Part shown: piece by piece, positions 49,732-59,699 of the stretch | Numbering within the stretch: the stretch's first letter is position 1 | Layout: every line of letters starts with the position of its first letter | From: Clostridiales bacterium | GTDB taxonomy: Bacteria > Bacillota > Clostridia > Oscillospirales > Oscillospiraceae | Direction: 5' to 3' | Length of the DNA stretch: 64,000 nucleotides | NCBI GenBank assembly: GCA_022775085.1 | Contig: JALFJQ010000014.1 | Coordinates: forward strand, 1-64,000 | Made by a program: the position numbers and the translations under genes | The notes under the pieces: generated by a model | Told to the model about the DNA's origin: nothing | Databases searched by the model: none | The model's input: only the letters and a program-made list of their open reading frames with translations

Positions 49732-51036
49732 ATGAGAAACTACGCAACCCAGATGGAAGCCGCCCGCAAGGGCATTATCACCCCGGAAATGAAGGCCGTT
49801 GCCAAAAAGGAATACCGCACCGAGGAAGAAATCCGTGATTTGGTCGCCCGGGGGCAGGTGGCGATCTGCGCCAATAAACTCCACACCTGCATTGAACCCA
49901 ACGGTGTCGGCTCCATGCTGCGCACCAAGATCAACGTGAATCTGGGCGTATCCCGGGACTGCAAGGACTATGATATTGAGATGCAGAAGGTCATGGCTGC
50001 CGTGAACATGGGCGCGGAGGCCATTATGGATCTGTCCTCCCACGGCAACACCCAGCCCTTCCGCCGGAAGCTCACCGCCGAGTGCCCCGCCATGATCGGC
50101 ACCGTGCCGGTCTACGACAGCGTCATCCACTACCAGCGGGACCTCGCCACCCTGACCGCCAAGGATTTCATCGATGTGGTTCGGCTTCACGCTCAGGACG
50201 GTGTTGACTTCGTGACATTGCACTGCGGCATCACCCGCAAGACCATCGACCAGATCAAAAAGCACAAGCGGAAGATGAACATTGTCTCCCGGGGCGGCTC
50301 TCTGGTGTTCGCGTGGATGAGCATGACCGGGCAGGAAAACCCATTCTACGAGTATTTTGACGAGATCCTGGACATCTGCCGGGAATATGACGTGACCATT
50401 TCCCTGGGCGATGCCTGCCGCCCCGGGTGTCTGGCCGACGGCAGCGATGTGTGCCAGATTGAGGAGTTGGTCCGTCTGGGCGAGCTGACCAAGCGGGCCT
50501 GGGCGAAGGATGTGCAGGTCATGGTGGAAGGCCCCGGCCATATGCCCATGGATCAGATCGAGGCCAACATGAAGCTTCAGCAGACCATCTGTATGGGCGC
50601 TCCCTTCTACGTCCTGGGCCCCATCGTCACGGACATTGCCCCGGGCTACGATCACATTACCTCCGCCATCGGCGGGGCTATCGCGGCGGCCTCCGGCGCG
50701 GCCTTCCTGTGCTACGTCACCCCGGCGGAGCATCTGGCTCTGCCCAATGTGGAGGATGTGAAGCAGGGCATCATCGCCTCCCGCATAGCCGCCCACGCCG
50801 CCGACATTGCCAAGAAGATTCCCCACGCCCGGGACATGGACGATGCCATGGCAGACGCCCGCCGCACCTTCGACTGGGAGAAGCAGTGGCAGTGCGCCAT
50901 CGACCCGGAAACCGCCAAGGCCATCCGGGACAGCCGCGCCCCGGAGCATGAGGATTCCTGCTCCATGTGCGGCAAGTTCTGCGCTGTGAGAAGCATGAAT
51001 AAGGCCCTGAACGGGGAATATATCGACATTCTCTGA
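49732..51036 (+). CDS. thiC: Phosphomethylpyrimidine synthase
   Basis: 434 residues, the compact form without the N-terminal domain of enterobacterial ThiC. NPNLGVSRD-like [36 protein letters not shown] and HITSAIGGA are present. The C-terminal radical-SAM cluster reads CSMCGKFC, that is CX2CX3C, one residue shorter than the CX2CX4C of the best-studied enzymes. It rearranges aminoimidazole ribotide to HMP phosphate. Confidence 0.95.
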   Translation: MRNYATQMEAARKGIITPEMKAVAKKEYRTEEEIRDLVARGQVAICANKLHTCIEPNGVGSMLRTKINVNLGVSRDCKDYDIEMQKVMAAVNMGAEAIMDLSSHGNTQPFRRKLTAECPAMIGTVPVYDSVIHYQRDLATLTAKDFIDVVRLHAQDGVDFVTLHCGITRKTIDQIKKHKRKMNIVSRGGSLVFAWMSMTGQENPFYEYFDEILDICREYDVTISLGDACRPGCLADGSDVCQIEELVRLGELTKRAWAKDVQVMVEGPGHMPMDQIEANMKLQQTICMGAPFYVLGPIVTDIAPGYDHITSAIGGAIAAASGAAFLCYVTPAEHLALPNVEDVKQGIIASRIAAHAADIAKKIPHARDMDDAMADARRTFDWEKQWQCAIDPETAKAIRDSRAPEHEDSCSMCGKFCAVRSMNKALNGEYIDIL

Positions 51037-51038
51037 CA

Positions 51039-51078
51039 AAAAATCGGAGGCACCAGAAATGGTGCCTCCGATTTTTTG
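51039..51078. terminator. Bidirectional terminator after thiC
   Basis: AAAATCGGAGGCACC/GGTGCCTCCGATTTTTT hairpin between the convergent thiC and cobalt-permease genes. Confidence 0.95.
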
Positions 51079-51084
51079 GAATTG

Positions 51085-52143
51085 TTATGCGTTGGCTGCT
51101 GCTTTTTTCTTTCGGAAGAAGCCGCCGGCCATGCACACCAGAACTGCTACGCCCGCGACAATGGCAGAGCCAAGCAGACCGGAAACGGTGGTGCCTGCCG
51201 CACTGTCGCTGTTTGCGAAGGCGTAGTCCGGCAGGAATGCGGTCTTTTCCTGAATGGAACCGGCAACCTCGGCCGCGCCGCTGGAAACGCCGTAGCTTTC
51301 CTCGTCCAGACCCATGTTCTCGCTGTAGCCGGACTCGGCGTTGCCGAACATGGACCACTCCAGACCGTCAGGGTTGCCGCTTGCGAACAGGCTCAGGCCG
51401 CCTCCAACAATGGCGACCACAACAGCCAGAATGACGATGGTCGTCTTGAGGGAGTACTTGCCCTCTTTTGCACCGGCGGTGTTCACATCCATCAGCAGCT
51501 CGGGACGGGCCTCATAGACAAACACCAGAACAGCGGAGGTAATCAGGCCTTCGACGAGGCCGATTGCCAGATGGATGGGCTGCATGATACCCACGAAGGC
51601 ACCGAAGGGCAGCTCGGTGATGCCGGAAGCGGAGGTTTCCAGAACCACGGAGAAGGCGCCCAGCTGCAACGTGATGATACAGCCAAGGATGGAAGCCAGG
51701 GTGATCTTTGCCCGGGCCGCGCCCTTGGAGGAGCCGAAGAGCTTGCTTCGCATGATGGGCTTCCATAGTAAATAGTATCCCACGAAGCAGCCATAGAAGG
51801 CCATGTTCCAGCAGTTGGCACCAAGGGCCAAAAGTCCGCCGTCGGCGAAGAACAGACATTGAATTGCCAGAATCACCACCATGGACAAAAAGCCCGCCTG
51901 AGGTCCCAGCAGAGCGGACAGCATCATGCCGCCGCACAGGTGGCCGGAGGAGCCGGTGCCGGGAATGGTGTAGTTGATCATCTGACCGGCAAAGACCAGG
52001 GCGGAGGTAACTGCCATCGTGGGCAGCTTTGCGGTGGCCTCGTCTTTTTTGAGGGCCTTCACGGAAGCGCCCACGGTGACCGCGGAAGCGGCGTACATGG
52101 TGGCGGCAACCGCCGGAGCCAGCAATGCGTCTGCCATATGCAT
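51085..52143 (-). CDS. CbiM-CbiN-type cobalt/nickel ECF permease fusion
   Basis: 352 residues beginning MHMADALLAPAVAATMY, where the N-terminal Met-His and next residues form the metal site of CbiM/NikM. Six membrane segments end at about 215 (LPFGAFVGIMQPIHLAIGLVEG). A second part with two more membrane segments contains the PDGLE motif (NPDGLEWSMF), the CbiN-like component. The ATPase and T component are not adjacent. It could take up cobalt for B12 or nickel; the metal is not decidable from sequence. Confidence 0.88.
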   Translation of the reverse strand: MHMADALLAPAVAATMYAASAVTVGASVKALKKDEATAKLPTMAVTSALVFAGQMINYTIPGTGSSGHLCGGMMLSALLGPQAGFLSMVVILAIQCLFFADGGLLALGANCWNMAFYGCFVGYYLLWKPIMRSKLFGSSKGAARAKITLASILGCIITLQLGAFSVVLETSASGITELPFGAFVGIMQPIHLAIGLVEGLITSAVLVFVYEARPELLMDVNTAGAKEGKYSLKTTIVILAVVVAIVGGGLSLFASGNPDGLEWSMFGNAESGYSENMGLDEESYGVSSGAAEVAGSIQEKTAFLPDYAFANSDSAAGTTVSGLLGSAIVAGVAVLVCMAGGFFRKKKAAANA

Positions 52144-52248
52144 AGAAATGCACCTCGTTTCTGTTTGATGGCCTTATTATAGCAGAGCCATATTTTTGAC
52201 GGAAGCCCCCCGGGGGGATGAAATTTTGGAAATATTTTTCAAGAGATA

Positions 52249-52276
52249 TTGCAATGCAGTACAGGTGCGATATAAT
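52249..52276 (+). promoter_or_regulatory. Promoter reading towards the PrsW-like gene
   Basis: TTGCAA (52249-52254) and TATAAT (52271-52276), 16 bp apart. The transcript would run through the 52306-52428 repeat before reaching the gene. Confidence 0.5.
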
Positions 52277-52305
52277 TAGGGAAAGGGGAACTTATCAGAT
52301 TATCA

Positions 52306-52428
52306 TGTCATTGCGAGGAGGGCGAAGCCCGACGTGGCAATCCGCATCCCCTTTGGCACTCCGATGATGAAGATTTTCCCAAGGAGAACGGATTGCCACG
52401 CCAGCGTGCGCGCTGGCTCGCAATGACA
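52306..52428. repeat. 123-bp MITE-like TGTCATTGCG element
   Basis: Starts TGTCATTGCGAGGAGG and ends with inverse CTCGCAATGACA; inner ends GTGGCAATCCG/CGGATTGCCAC. Same architecture as 25990-26122, different centre. The remaining sequence to 52564 holds only a short piece shared with 11595-11631. Confidence 0.85.
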
Positions 52429-52564
52429 TTTTTCTTAGTCAGCGAAAGCACAACATCCCTGAGTAGTTCCATTCGAGGGGTCCAAAGGATGTACGATAAC
52501 TACCCAGTGTTCGTAACGCATTGTCAGCGGCGACTCGCCGCACTGAAAGGGGTCGTGGTGAATC

Positions 52565-53299
52565 ATGTTCTATTTCCCTCTGTTCTGGGTCAGCCCGGTA
52601 TTTTACCTGATGGCGATTTATGTGCTGGCGGCGGTGCTGCCCGCCGTTTTTCTCATGCGCTATGTGTATAAGCAAGACAAAATTGAGCGGGAGCCGATCC
52701 CGCTGCTGGTGGGACTCATTGGCATGGGCATTTGGGCGGCGCTGGTGGCCATCGTGCTGGAAATGCTGGGCCAGTCCATTCTGGACGCGCTGGTGGAGCC
52801 GGAGAACCCATATTATGTCTACCTCATGGCTTTTCTGGTGGTGGCAGCGGTGGAGGAGGGGACAAAGTTCTTCTTCCTGTACCGCAGAACATGGCGTGAC
52901 CCCAATTTCAATTACCGCTTTGACGCCATCCTCTACGCCGTGTTCGTATCCCTGGGCTTTGCAGCCTTTGAGAACGTGAAGTATGTGTTCAGCTACGGCC
53001 TGTCCGTGGCCCTGCCGAGGGCAATCCTCGCGGTGCCGGGGCACATGGGCTTTGCGGTATTTATGGGCATCTTCTACGGCAGGGCCAAACGGTGCAGCGA
53101 CCGGGGCAACGGCTTTGGATGTAAATGCAATCTGATTCTGGGCTACCTGTTAGCGGTGTTCCTCCACGGAGTCTACGACACCTGCTGTATGCTGGGCACG
53201 AACCAATCCACGCTGGTGTTTGTGGGCTTTGTGCTGGCTATGTATTTGATCGTTTTCTTCCTTCTCCGCCATGAATCCAGAACAGACCGGCCTGTGTGA
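52565..53299 (+). CDS. PrsW-family intramembrane metalloprotease
   Basis: 244 residues with about seven membrane segments. Active-site elements of the family: EE in AAVEEGTK (E97, E98), FEN (135-137), H160 in VPGHMGFAV and H201 in FLHGVYD. PrsW of Bacillus subtilis cleaves an anti-sigma factor; clostridial homologues may act on other membrane proteins. No sigma/anti-sigma pair is next to it. The start ATG 52565 has only a GTG-rich, weak ribosome site. Confidence 0.85.
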   Translation: MFYFPLFWVSPVFYLMAIYVLAAVLPAVFLMRYVYKQDKIEREPIPLLVGLIGMGIWAALVAIVLEMLGQSILDALVEPENPYYVYLMAFLVVAAVEEGTKFFFLYRRTWRDPNFNYRFDAILYAVFVSLGFAAFENVKYVFSYGLSVALPRAILAVPGHMGFAVFMGIFYGRAKRCSDRGNGFGCKCNLILGYLLAVFLHGVYDTCCMLGTNQSTLVFVGFVLAMYLIVFFLLRHESRTDRPV

Positions 53300-53403
53300 C
53301 GGAATATTGGCAGATTAGGATATACTGTTTTGACTTTTTGCTATAAGAAACCCGCCAATTTCCGGGGCGTAAATGTGAAAAATGGGGAAATGGAAATTCC
53401 CTA

Positions 53404-53432
53404 TTGTAAAAAATGTCGGATTGTGGTATAGT
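53404..53432 (+). promoter_or_regulatory. Promoter of gltBD
   Basis: TTGTAA (53404-53409) and TATAGT (53427-53432), 17 bp apart. Confidence 0.65.
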
Positions 53433-53445
53433 AACCCCGAGAACA

Positions 53446-53497
53446 ATGGCGTTCCCAGTTGGACAAGTGCGTCCAATTTGGGGACGCCATATTTTTT
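53446..53497 (+). terminator. Attenuator-like hairpin in the gltB leader
   Basis: ATGGCGTTCCCAGTTGGAC pairs with its near-complement up to 53490 and is followed by ATTTTTTC. It begins about 7 nt after the predicted transcript start, so gltB transcripts must read through it. It may also end the prsW transcript. Confidence 0.65.
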
Positions 53498-53557
53498 CAT
53501 CCGCGTTTTCGGACGGCAGCTCCGTGGCGCGAGAGAAATCCGAGAGGAGAAGAAGAT

Positions 53558-56500
53558 ATGGATAATTTCACCGAGCGCACGTCTCCCGCCGGACTGTATG
53601 ACCCACGGTTCGAGCATGACAACTGCGGCATCGGCGCGGTGGTGGACATCAAGGGCCGCAAGAGCCACAAGACCCTTGACGACGCCCTGCAGATCGTGGA
53701 GCATCTGGAACACCGGGCCGGTAAGGACGCCGAGGGCAAAACCGGTGACGGCGTAGGTATTTTGCTGCAAATCGGCCACAAATTCTTTACCAAGGCAGCT
53801 GCGGAAGTCGGTATTTCTCTGGGAAATGAGCGGGAGTACGGCATTGGTATGTTCTTCTTCCCTCAGGAGGAACTGCTCCGCAATCAGGCGAAGAAGCTGT
53901 TTGAGATCATCTGCAAGAAGGAGGGCCTGCCCTTCCTGGGCTGGCGGGAGGTTCCTACCTGTCCCGACGTGCTGGGACACAAGGCGAGAGACTGTATGCC
54001 CAGCATCTGGCAGGGCTTTGTGGGCAAGCCTCAGCGGATGAAGGCCGGTATCGACTTCGACCGCAAGCTGTATGTTGCTCGCCGGGTCTTTGAGCAGTCC
54101 AATCAGGAGACTTACGTTTGCAGCCTGTCCAGCCGCACCATCGTGTATAAGGGTATGTTCCTGGTGAAGGAGCTGCGGCTGTTCTACCCCGATTTGCAGG
54201 ACGAGGACTACGAGTCCGCCGTCGGCATGGTGCACAGCCGGTTCTCCACCAACACCTCCCCCAGTTGGAACCGTGCCCACCCCAACCGCTATATCCTGCA
54301 CAACGGTGAGATCAACACCATCCGTGGTAACGTCGATACCATGCTGGCCCGTGAGGAGACCATCAGCAGTAAGTATTTGAAGGATGACATGACCAAGGTG
54401 CTGCCCATCGTCAATCAGGGCGGCTCTGACTCCGCTATGCTGGATAACACTTTGGAGTTCCTGCTGATGAACGGCATGGAGCTGCCCCTGGCCGTTATGG
54501 TCACCATTCCCGAGCCTTGGAGCAACAACAAGAGCATGGATCCCAAGAAACGGGATTTCTACCAGTATTATGCCACCATGCTGGAGCCTTGGGACGGCCC
54601 CGCCTCCATCCTGTTCAGCGATGGCGATGTGATGGGCGCGGTTCTCGACCGCAACGGCCTGCGCCCCAGCCGCTACTACATCACCAAGGACGGACGACTG
54701 ATTCTGTCCAGCGAGGTGGGCGTGCTGGACATCCCCCCCGAGGAGATTCTGCGCAAGGATCGTCTGCGCCCCGGCAAGATGCTGCTGGTGGACACCGTGA
54801 AGGGCGAACTGGTGGACGACGAGGCATTGAAGGCGGATTACGCCAGCCGCCAGCCCTACGGCGAGTGGCTGGACCGGAACCTTGTGAGCATGGATGACCT
54901 GAAAGTTCCCAACGAAAAGGTGCCGGAGCATACCCGGGAGGAACTGGTGCGGCTGCAGAAGGCCTTCGGCTACCGCTATGAGGATGTCAGCACCATCATG
55001 CTGCAAATGGCGAAAAACGGCGGCGAGCCTGCCGGTGCCATGGGCAGCGACACGCCTCTCGCCGTGCTGAGCCACACCCATCCTCCGCTGTTCGAATACT
55101 TCAAGCAGATGTTCGCGCAGGTCACGAACCCCCCAATCGACGCGCTGCGTGAAAAAATCGTCACCTCTACCACCATCTATGTTGGCGCGCAGGGCAACCT
55201 CCTGGAAGAAGCTGCCGATAACTGCAAGGTGCTGAAAATTGACAACCCCATTCTGACGGAGACCGACCTGATGAAGATCAAGGCCATGAAGGTGCCCGGC
55301 TTCAAGGTGGTCACCGTCTCCATCTGCTACTATAAAAACACCTCTCTGGAAAAGGCCATTGACCGGCTGTTCGTGGACGTTGACCGGGCCTACCGGGACG
55401 GGGCCAACATCCTGATCCTGTCCGACCGGGACATCGATGAATACCACGTGGCTATCCCCAGCCTGCTGGCGGTGGGCGCGGTGTCCAAGTATCTGGTGCG
55501 CACCCGCAAGCGCACCGCCATGGCGCTGATCCTCGAAAGCGGCGAGCCGAGACTGGTTCACGATTTCGCGACCTTGCTGGGTTACGGTGCCTGCGCCATC
55601 AATCCCTATCTGGCGCAGGAGAGCATCGGCAGCCTGATCCACGATGGGCTTTTGGAAAAGGACTACTATGCCGCCGTCAATGATTACGACAAGGCCGTGC
55701 TGGCGGGTATTGTGAAGATCGCCTCCAAAATGGGCATCTCCACCATCCAGTCCTATCAGGGCAGCCAGATTTTCGAGGCCGTGGGCATCAGCTCCGACGT
55801 CATCGACAAATATTTCACCAACACCGTCAGCCGGGTGGGCGGCATCACCCTGCTGGATATTCAGCAGGAGCTGGAAGACCGGCACCGTCAGGCCTTTGAC
55901 CCGCTGGGCCTGGACATCTACATGGATCTGCCCAGCACCGGTGCTCACAAGTTCCGCAGCGGCCCCGCGGCGGAGCAGCACCTGTACAATCCCCAGACCA
56001 TCCACTTGCTTCAGCAGGCGGTCTGGACGGACGACTACGGCAAGTTCAAGCAGTACACCACTCTGGCGGCCAACGAAACTGGCGACGATATGCACCTGAG
56101 AAGCCTGCTGGACTTTAACTATCCTGCCGAGGGCGTGCCCATTGAGGAAGTGGAGAGCGTCGAGTCCATCGTCAAGCGCTTCAAGACCGCCGCCATGAGC
56201 TACGGCGCTCTGTCTCAGGAGGCCCACGAGTGCATGGCCATCGCCATGAACCGCCTGGGCGGCAAGTCCAACACCGGCGAGGGCGGCGAAGCCGAGGAAC
56301 GCTACGGCACCGAGCGCAACAGCGCCATCAAGCAGGTTGCCTCCGCCCGGTTCGGCGTTACCAGCAAGTATCTGGTGTCTGCCAAGGAGATTCAGATCAA
56401 AATGGCTCAGGGCGCAAAGCCCGGCGAGGGCGGTCAGCTTCCCGGCGCGAAGGTGTATCCCTGGGTCGCCAAGTGCCGCAACTCCACCACCGGCGTGGGC

Positions 56501-58111
56501 CTGATTTCTCCCCCGCCTCACCACGACATTTACTCCATCGAGGATCTGGCCCAGCTGATTTACGACCTGAAGTGCGCCAACCGCAAGGCTGCTATCAATG
56601 TCAAGCTGGTCAGCGAAGCGGGCGTCGGTACCATTGCCGCCGGCGTTGCCAAGGCCGGCGCGGAGGTCATCCTGATCTCCGGCTTTGACGGCGGCACCGG
56701 CGCGGCCTCCATCAATTCCTCCATCCACAACGCGGGCCTGCCCTGGGAACTGGGCATCGCGGAAGCCCATCAGTGCCTGATTATGAACGGCCTGCGCTCC
56801 CGGGTCCGTATCGAGTCCGACAGTAAGCTCATGTCCGGCCGTGACGTTGCTATTGCTGCCATGCTGGGCGCGGAGGAATTCGGCTTCGGTACCGGCCCTC
56901 TGGTGGCTATGGGCTGCGTCATGATGCGGGTGTGCAATCTGGACACCTGCCCCATGGGAATCTGCACCCAGAACCCTGAACTGCGCAAGAAGTTCAAGGG
57001 CAAGCCAGAGCACGTCATGAACTTCATGAAGTTCATGGCCCAGGATTTGCGGGAATATATGGCAAAGCTGGGCGTGCGCACCGTGGAAGAGCTGGTGGGC
57101 CGTACCGACCTGCTGAAGGTCAAGCCCGCTGCCCCCGGCTCCCGGGCCAGCGAGATGGATCTGTCCGCACTGCTGCACAATCCCCTTGTGGAAAATTCCA
57201 ACGTCCACTTTGAGCCGAAAGCGGTCTACAACTTCGGTTTGGAGCAGACTCCCGATATGCAGATTCTCATGAAGAAGTTCAAAAAGAGCTTCGACATGGC
57301 GCAGCCCAAGCCCTCCACCATCACTGTGGAGGTGGGCAACACCGACCGAACCTTCGGCAGCATTTTCGGCAGCGAAATTACCGCAAAATTCGGCAACACC
57401 CTGCCCGACGATACCTTCCATGTCATCTGCAACGGCTACGGCGGCCAGAGCTTCGGCGCCTTCATCCCCAAGGGCCTGACCCTGGAGCTGGTGGGCGATT
57501 GCAACGACTATCTGGGCAAGGGCCTGTCCGGCGGTAAGATCATCGTCTATCCGCCCAAGAACGTTACCTACGATCGCAGTGAGAATATTGTCATCGGCAA
57601 TGTGGCTCTCTATGGCGCCACCGGCGGCAAGGCCTTCATCAGCGGCGTGGCGGGCGAGCGGTTCTGCGTCCGCAACTCCGGCGCGACGGCTGTCGTGGAG
57701 GGCGTGGGCGACCACGGCTGTGAGTACATGACCGGCGGCACCGTGGTGGTGTTGGGCAAGACCGGCAAAAACTTCGCCGCGGGCATGAGCGGCGGCATCG
57801 CCTACGTGCTGGACGAGGACTGGGATTTCTACCAGCGGGTCAACAAGGACATGGTGAGTCTGGAACCCGTGGAGCATAAGTATGACGTGTCTCTCCTGAA
57901 AGACCTGATCCGGGAGCACGTGGAAGCCACCGGCTCTCCCAGGGGCAAGGAAATTCTGGACAACTTTGGCGCTTATCTGCACAAGTTCAAGAAGGTTCTG
58001 CCCCACGACTACGACAAGATGCTCCGGCTCATTGCCCAGATGGAAGAAAAGGGCGAGGACAGCGAGCAGGCCCAGATCGAGGCGTTCTACGCCATGAAAA
58101 ACGCGAAGTAA
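53558..58111 (+). CDS. gltB: Glutamate synthase, large subunit
   Basis: 1517 residues from ATG 53558 (GAGGAG upstream). A propeptide of 22 residues precedes the catalytic Cys23 (NCGIG) of the class II glutaminase domain. Central domain, then the FMN-binding synthase domain with GGKSNTGEGGE, PPPHHDIYSIEDLAQL and GFDGGTGAA. The 3Fe-4S cluster is at VCNLDTCPMGICTQ, and a C-terminal GXGXG beta-helix follows (GYGGQSFGAF onward). It makes two glutamates from glutamine and 2-oxoglutarate. It is 14 bp upstream of gltD. Confidence 0.97.
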   Translation: MDNFTERTSPAGLYDPRFEHDNCGIGAVVDIKGRKSHKTLDDALQIVEHLEHRAGKDAEGKTGDGVGILLQIGHKFFTKAAAEVGISLGNEREYGIGMFFFPQEELLRNQAKKLFEIICKKEGLPFLGWREVPTCPDVLGHKARDCMPSIWQGFVGKPQRMKAGIDFDRKLYVARRVFEQSNQETYVCSLSSRTIVYKGMFLVKELRLFYPDLQDEDYESAVGMVHSRFSTNTSPSWNRAHPNRYILHNGEINTIRGNVDTMLAREETISSKYLKDDMTKVLPIVNQGGSDSAMLDNTLEFLLMNGMELPLAVMVTIPEPWSNNKSMDPKKRDFYQYYATMLEPWDGPASILFSDGDVMGAVLDRNGLRPSRYYITKDGRLILSSEVGVLDIPPEEILRKDRLRPGKMLLVDTVKGELVDDEALKADYASRQPYGEWLDRNLVSMDDLKVPNEKVPEHTREELVRLQKAFGYRYEDVSTIMLQMAKNGGEPAGAMGSDTPLAVLSHTHPPLFEYFKQMFAQVTNPPIDALREKIVTSTTIYVGAQGNLLEEAADNCKVLKIDNPILTETDLMKIKAMKVPGFKVVTVSICYYKNTSLEKAIDRLFVDVDRAYRDGANILILSDRDIDEYHVAIPSLLAVGAVSKYLVRTRKRTAMALILESGEPRLVHDFATLLGYGACAINPYLAQESIGSLIHDGLLEKDYYAAVNDYDKAVLAGIVKIASKMGISTIQSYQGSQIFEAVGISSDVIDKYFTNTVSRVGGITLLDIQQELEDRHRQAFDPLGLDIYMDLPSTGAHKFRSGPAAEQHLYNPQTIHLLQQAVWTDDYGKFKQYTTLAANETGDDMHLRSLLDFNYPAEGVPIEEVESVESIVKRFKTAAMSYGALSQEAHECMAIAMNRLGGKSNTGEGGEAEERYGTERNSAIKQVASARFGVTSKYLVSAKEIQIKMAQGAKPGEGGQLPGAKVYPWVAKCRNSTTGVGLISPPPHHDIYSIEDLAQLIYDLKCANRKAAINVKLVSEAGVGTIAAGVAKAGAEVILISGFDGGTGAASINSSIHNAGLPWELGIAEAHQCLIMNGLRSRVRIESDSKLMSGRDVAIAAMLGAEEFGFGTGPLVAMGCVMMRVCNLDTCPMGICTQNPELRKKFKGKPEHVMNFMKFMAQDLREYMAKLGVRTVEELVGRTDLLKVKPAAPGSRASEMDLSALLHNPLVENSNVHFEPKAVYNFGLEQTPDMQILMKKFKKSFDMAQPKPSTITVEVGNTDRTFGSIFGSEITAKFGNTLPDDTFHVICNGYGGQSFGAFIPKGLTLELVGDCNDYLGKGLSGGKIIVYPPKNVTYDRSENIVIGNVALYGATGGKAFISGVAGERFCVRNSGATAVVEGVGDHGCEYMTGGTVVVLGKTGKNFAAGMSGGIAYVLDEDWDFYQRVNKDMVSLEPVEHKYDVSLLKDLIREHVEATGSPRGKEILDNFGAYLHKFKKVLPHDYDKMLRLIAQMEEKGEDSEQAQIEAFYAMKNAK

Positions 58112-58125
58112 GGAGGCGGACAAAA

Positions 58126-59598
58126 ATGGGAAAGCCTACAGGATTTATGGAAATCAACCGGCAGGTCAGCCATGAGCTGCCTCCGGAGGAGCGTACCAAG
58201 AACTTTAATGAATTTCACATCCCTCTGCACCCCGACGAGCAGCAGGCCCAGGGCGCGCGCTGCATGGACTGCGGCGTGCCCTTCTGCCAGAGCGGTATGC
58301 TGCTGGGCGGAATGTTCAGTGGATGCCCCCTGAATAACCTGATCCCCGAGTGGAACGACCTTGTTTACCGGGGCCAGTGGGATCTGGCGGTGAAGCGGCT
58401 GATTGCCACCAACCGCTACCCCGAATTCACCAGCCGGGTGTGCCCCGCCCTGTGCGAGGCTGCCTGCACCTGCGGCATGACCACGGGAAACCCCGTCACC
58501 GTCAAGGAAAACGAGCGGGCTGTGGTAGAGTATGGCTACGAAAGCGGCACCATTCACGCCGTGCCGCCTCCATCCCGCACGGGCAAGCGGGTGGCGGTGG
58601 TGGGCACCGGCCCCTCCGGCCTGTCCGTTGCTGACCTTCTCAACAAGCGGGGCCACAAGGTGACCATGTACGAGCGCAGTGACCGTGTCGGCGGATTGCT
58701 GATGTACGGCATCCCCAACATGAAGCTGGAAAAGTGGGTCATCGACCGTCGGGTGGATATTCTCAAGGAAGAGGGTATCGAGTTTAAGACCAGCGTGGAC
58801 GTGGGCAGGGATATTACTGCGGAGGAGCTGGAAAGCAAGTATGACGCGGTGGTGCTGTGCTGCGGTGCCAAGCAGCCCCGTGACATCGGCGCACCGGGCC
58901 GGGATGCCGAGGGGATCTACTTCGCCGTGGATTACCTCAGCAGCGTCACCAAGAGCCTGCTGGACTCCAATTTTGCCGACGGAAAGGCCATCACCGCCGC
59001 AGGCAAGAAGGTGCTGGTCATTGGCGGCGGCGACACGGGCAACGACTGCGTAGGCACCGCCATCCGTCAGGGCTGCACCTCTGTGACCCAGCTGGAAATG
59101 ATGCCCTGTCCGCCCACCTGCCGAGCCCCCGGCAACGATTGGCCCGAGTGGCCCCGGGTGCTGAAAACCGACTACGGCCAGCAGGAGGCCATCGACAAGT
59201 TTGGCTGTGACCCCCGGCTGTACAAGACCACCGTCAAGGAGTTCTACAAGAACGAGGCGGGGCAGGTCTGCGGCGCCCTGATCGCCAAGCTGGAAAGCCA
59301 GGTGGTGGACGGCCGGCGCATGATGGTGCCCACCGGCGAGGAATTCGCCATCGAGTGCGACCTGGTTCTCATCGCCGCCGGATTTACCGGCTGCGAGAGC
59401 TATGTTGCCGAGGCCTTCGGCGTGGACATGACCCCCAGAGGCACCGTGGCAGATAAAAAGTACGCCACCAGCCGGCCCGGTGTCTTTGCCTGCGGCGATA
59501 TGCGCCGGGGCCAGAGCCTTGTGGTCTGGGCACTGCGGGAGGGCAGGGATACTGCCGCCGTGGTGGATGAATACCTGATGGGTTATACGAACCTGTAA
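58126..59598 (+). CDS. gltD: Glutamate synthase, small subunit
   Basis: 490 residues, AAGGAGG upstream. N-terminal 4Fe-4S cysteines in CMDCGVPFC/GCPLNN and CPALCEAACTCG, FAD fold AVVGTGPSGLSVAD, and NADPH fold VLVIGGGDTGNDCVG. It passes electrons from NAD(P)H to the large subunit. The operon ends at the terminator 6 bp downstream. Confidence 0.97.
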   Translation: MGKPTGFMEINRQVSHELPPEERTKNFNEFHIPLHPDEQQAQGARCMDCGVPFCQSGMLLGGMFSGCPLNNLIPEWNDLVYRGQWDLAVKRLIATNRYPEFTSRVCPALCEAACTCGMTTGNPVTVKENERAVVEYGYESGTIHAVPPPSRTGKRVAVVGTGPSGLSVADLLNKRGHKVTMYERSDRVGGLLMYGIPNMKLEKWVIDRRVDILKEEGIEFKTSVDVGRDITAEELESKYDAVVLCCGAKQPRDIGAPGRDAEGIYFAVDYLSSVTKSLLDSNFADGKAITAAGKKVLVIGGGDTGNDCVGTAIRQGCTSVTQLEMMPCPPTCRAPGNDWPEWPRVLKTDYGQQEAIDKFGCDPRLYKTTVKEFYKNEAGQVCGALIAKLESQVVDGRRMMVPTGEEFAIECDLVLIAAGFTGCESYVAEAFGVDMTPRGTVADKKYATSRPGVFACGDMRRGQSLVVWALREGRDTAAVVDEYLMGYTNL

Positions 59599-59603
59599 CC
59601 CTG

Positions 59604-59632
59604 TGCCCCCGGGTTGAAAGCCCGGGGGCATT
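59604..59632 (+). terminator. Terminator of gltBD
   Basis: GCCCCCGGG/CCCGGGGGC stem, then ATTTCTG. Confidence 0.85.
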
Positions 59633-59640
59633 TCTGCCCC

Positions 59641-59668
59641 TTGCAAAACAGGCAAAAACTGCTATAAT
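59641..59668 (+). promoter_or_regulatory. Promoter of the esterase gene
   Basis: TTGCAA (59641-59646) and TATAAT (59663-59668), 16 bp apart. Confidence 0.75.
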
Positions 59669-59699
59669 ATACCAAAAACCAAAGCAAGAGGAGGAAGCC

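Noticed and set aside
53315-58123. 1602-codon antisense frame over gltB
   Set aside because: Shadow of gltB; no motifs, low-complexity His/Gly/Leu composition.
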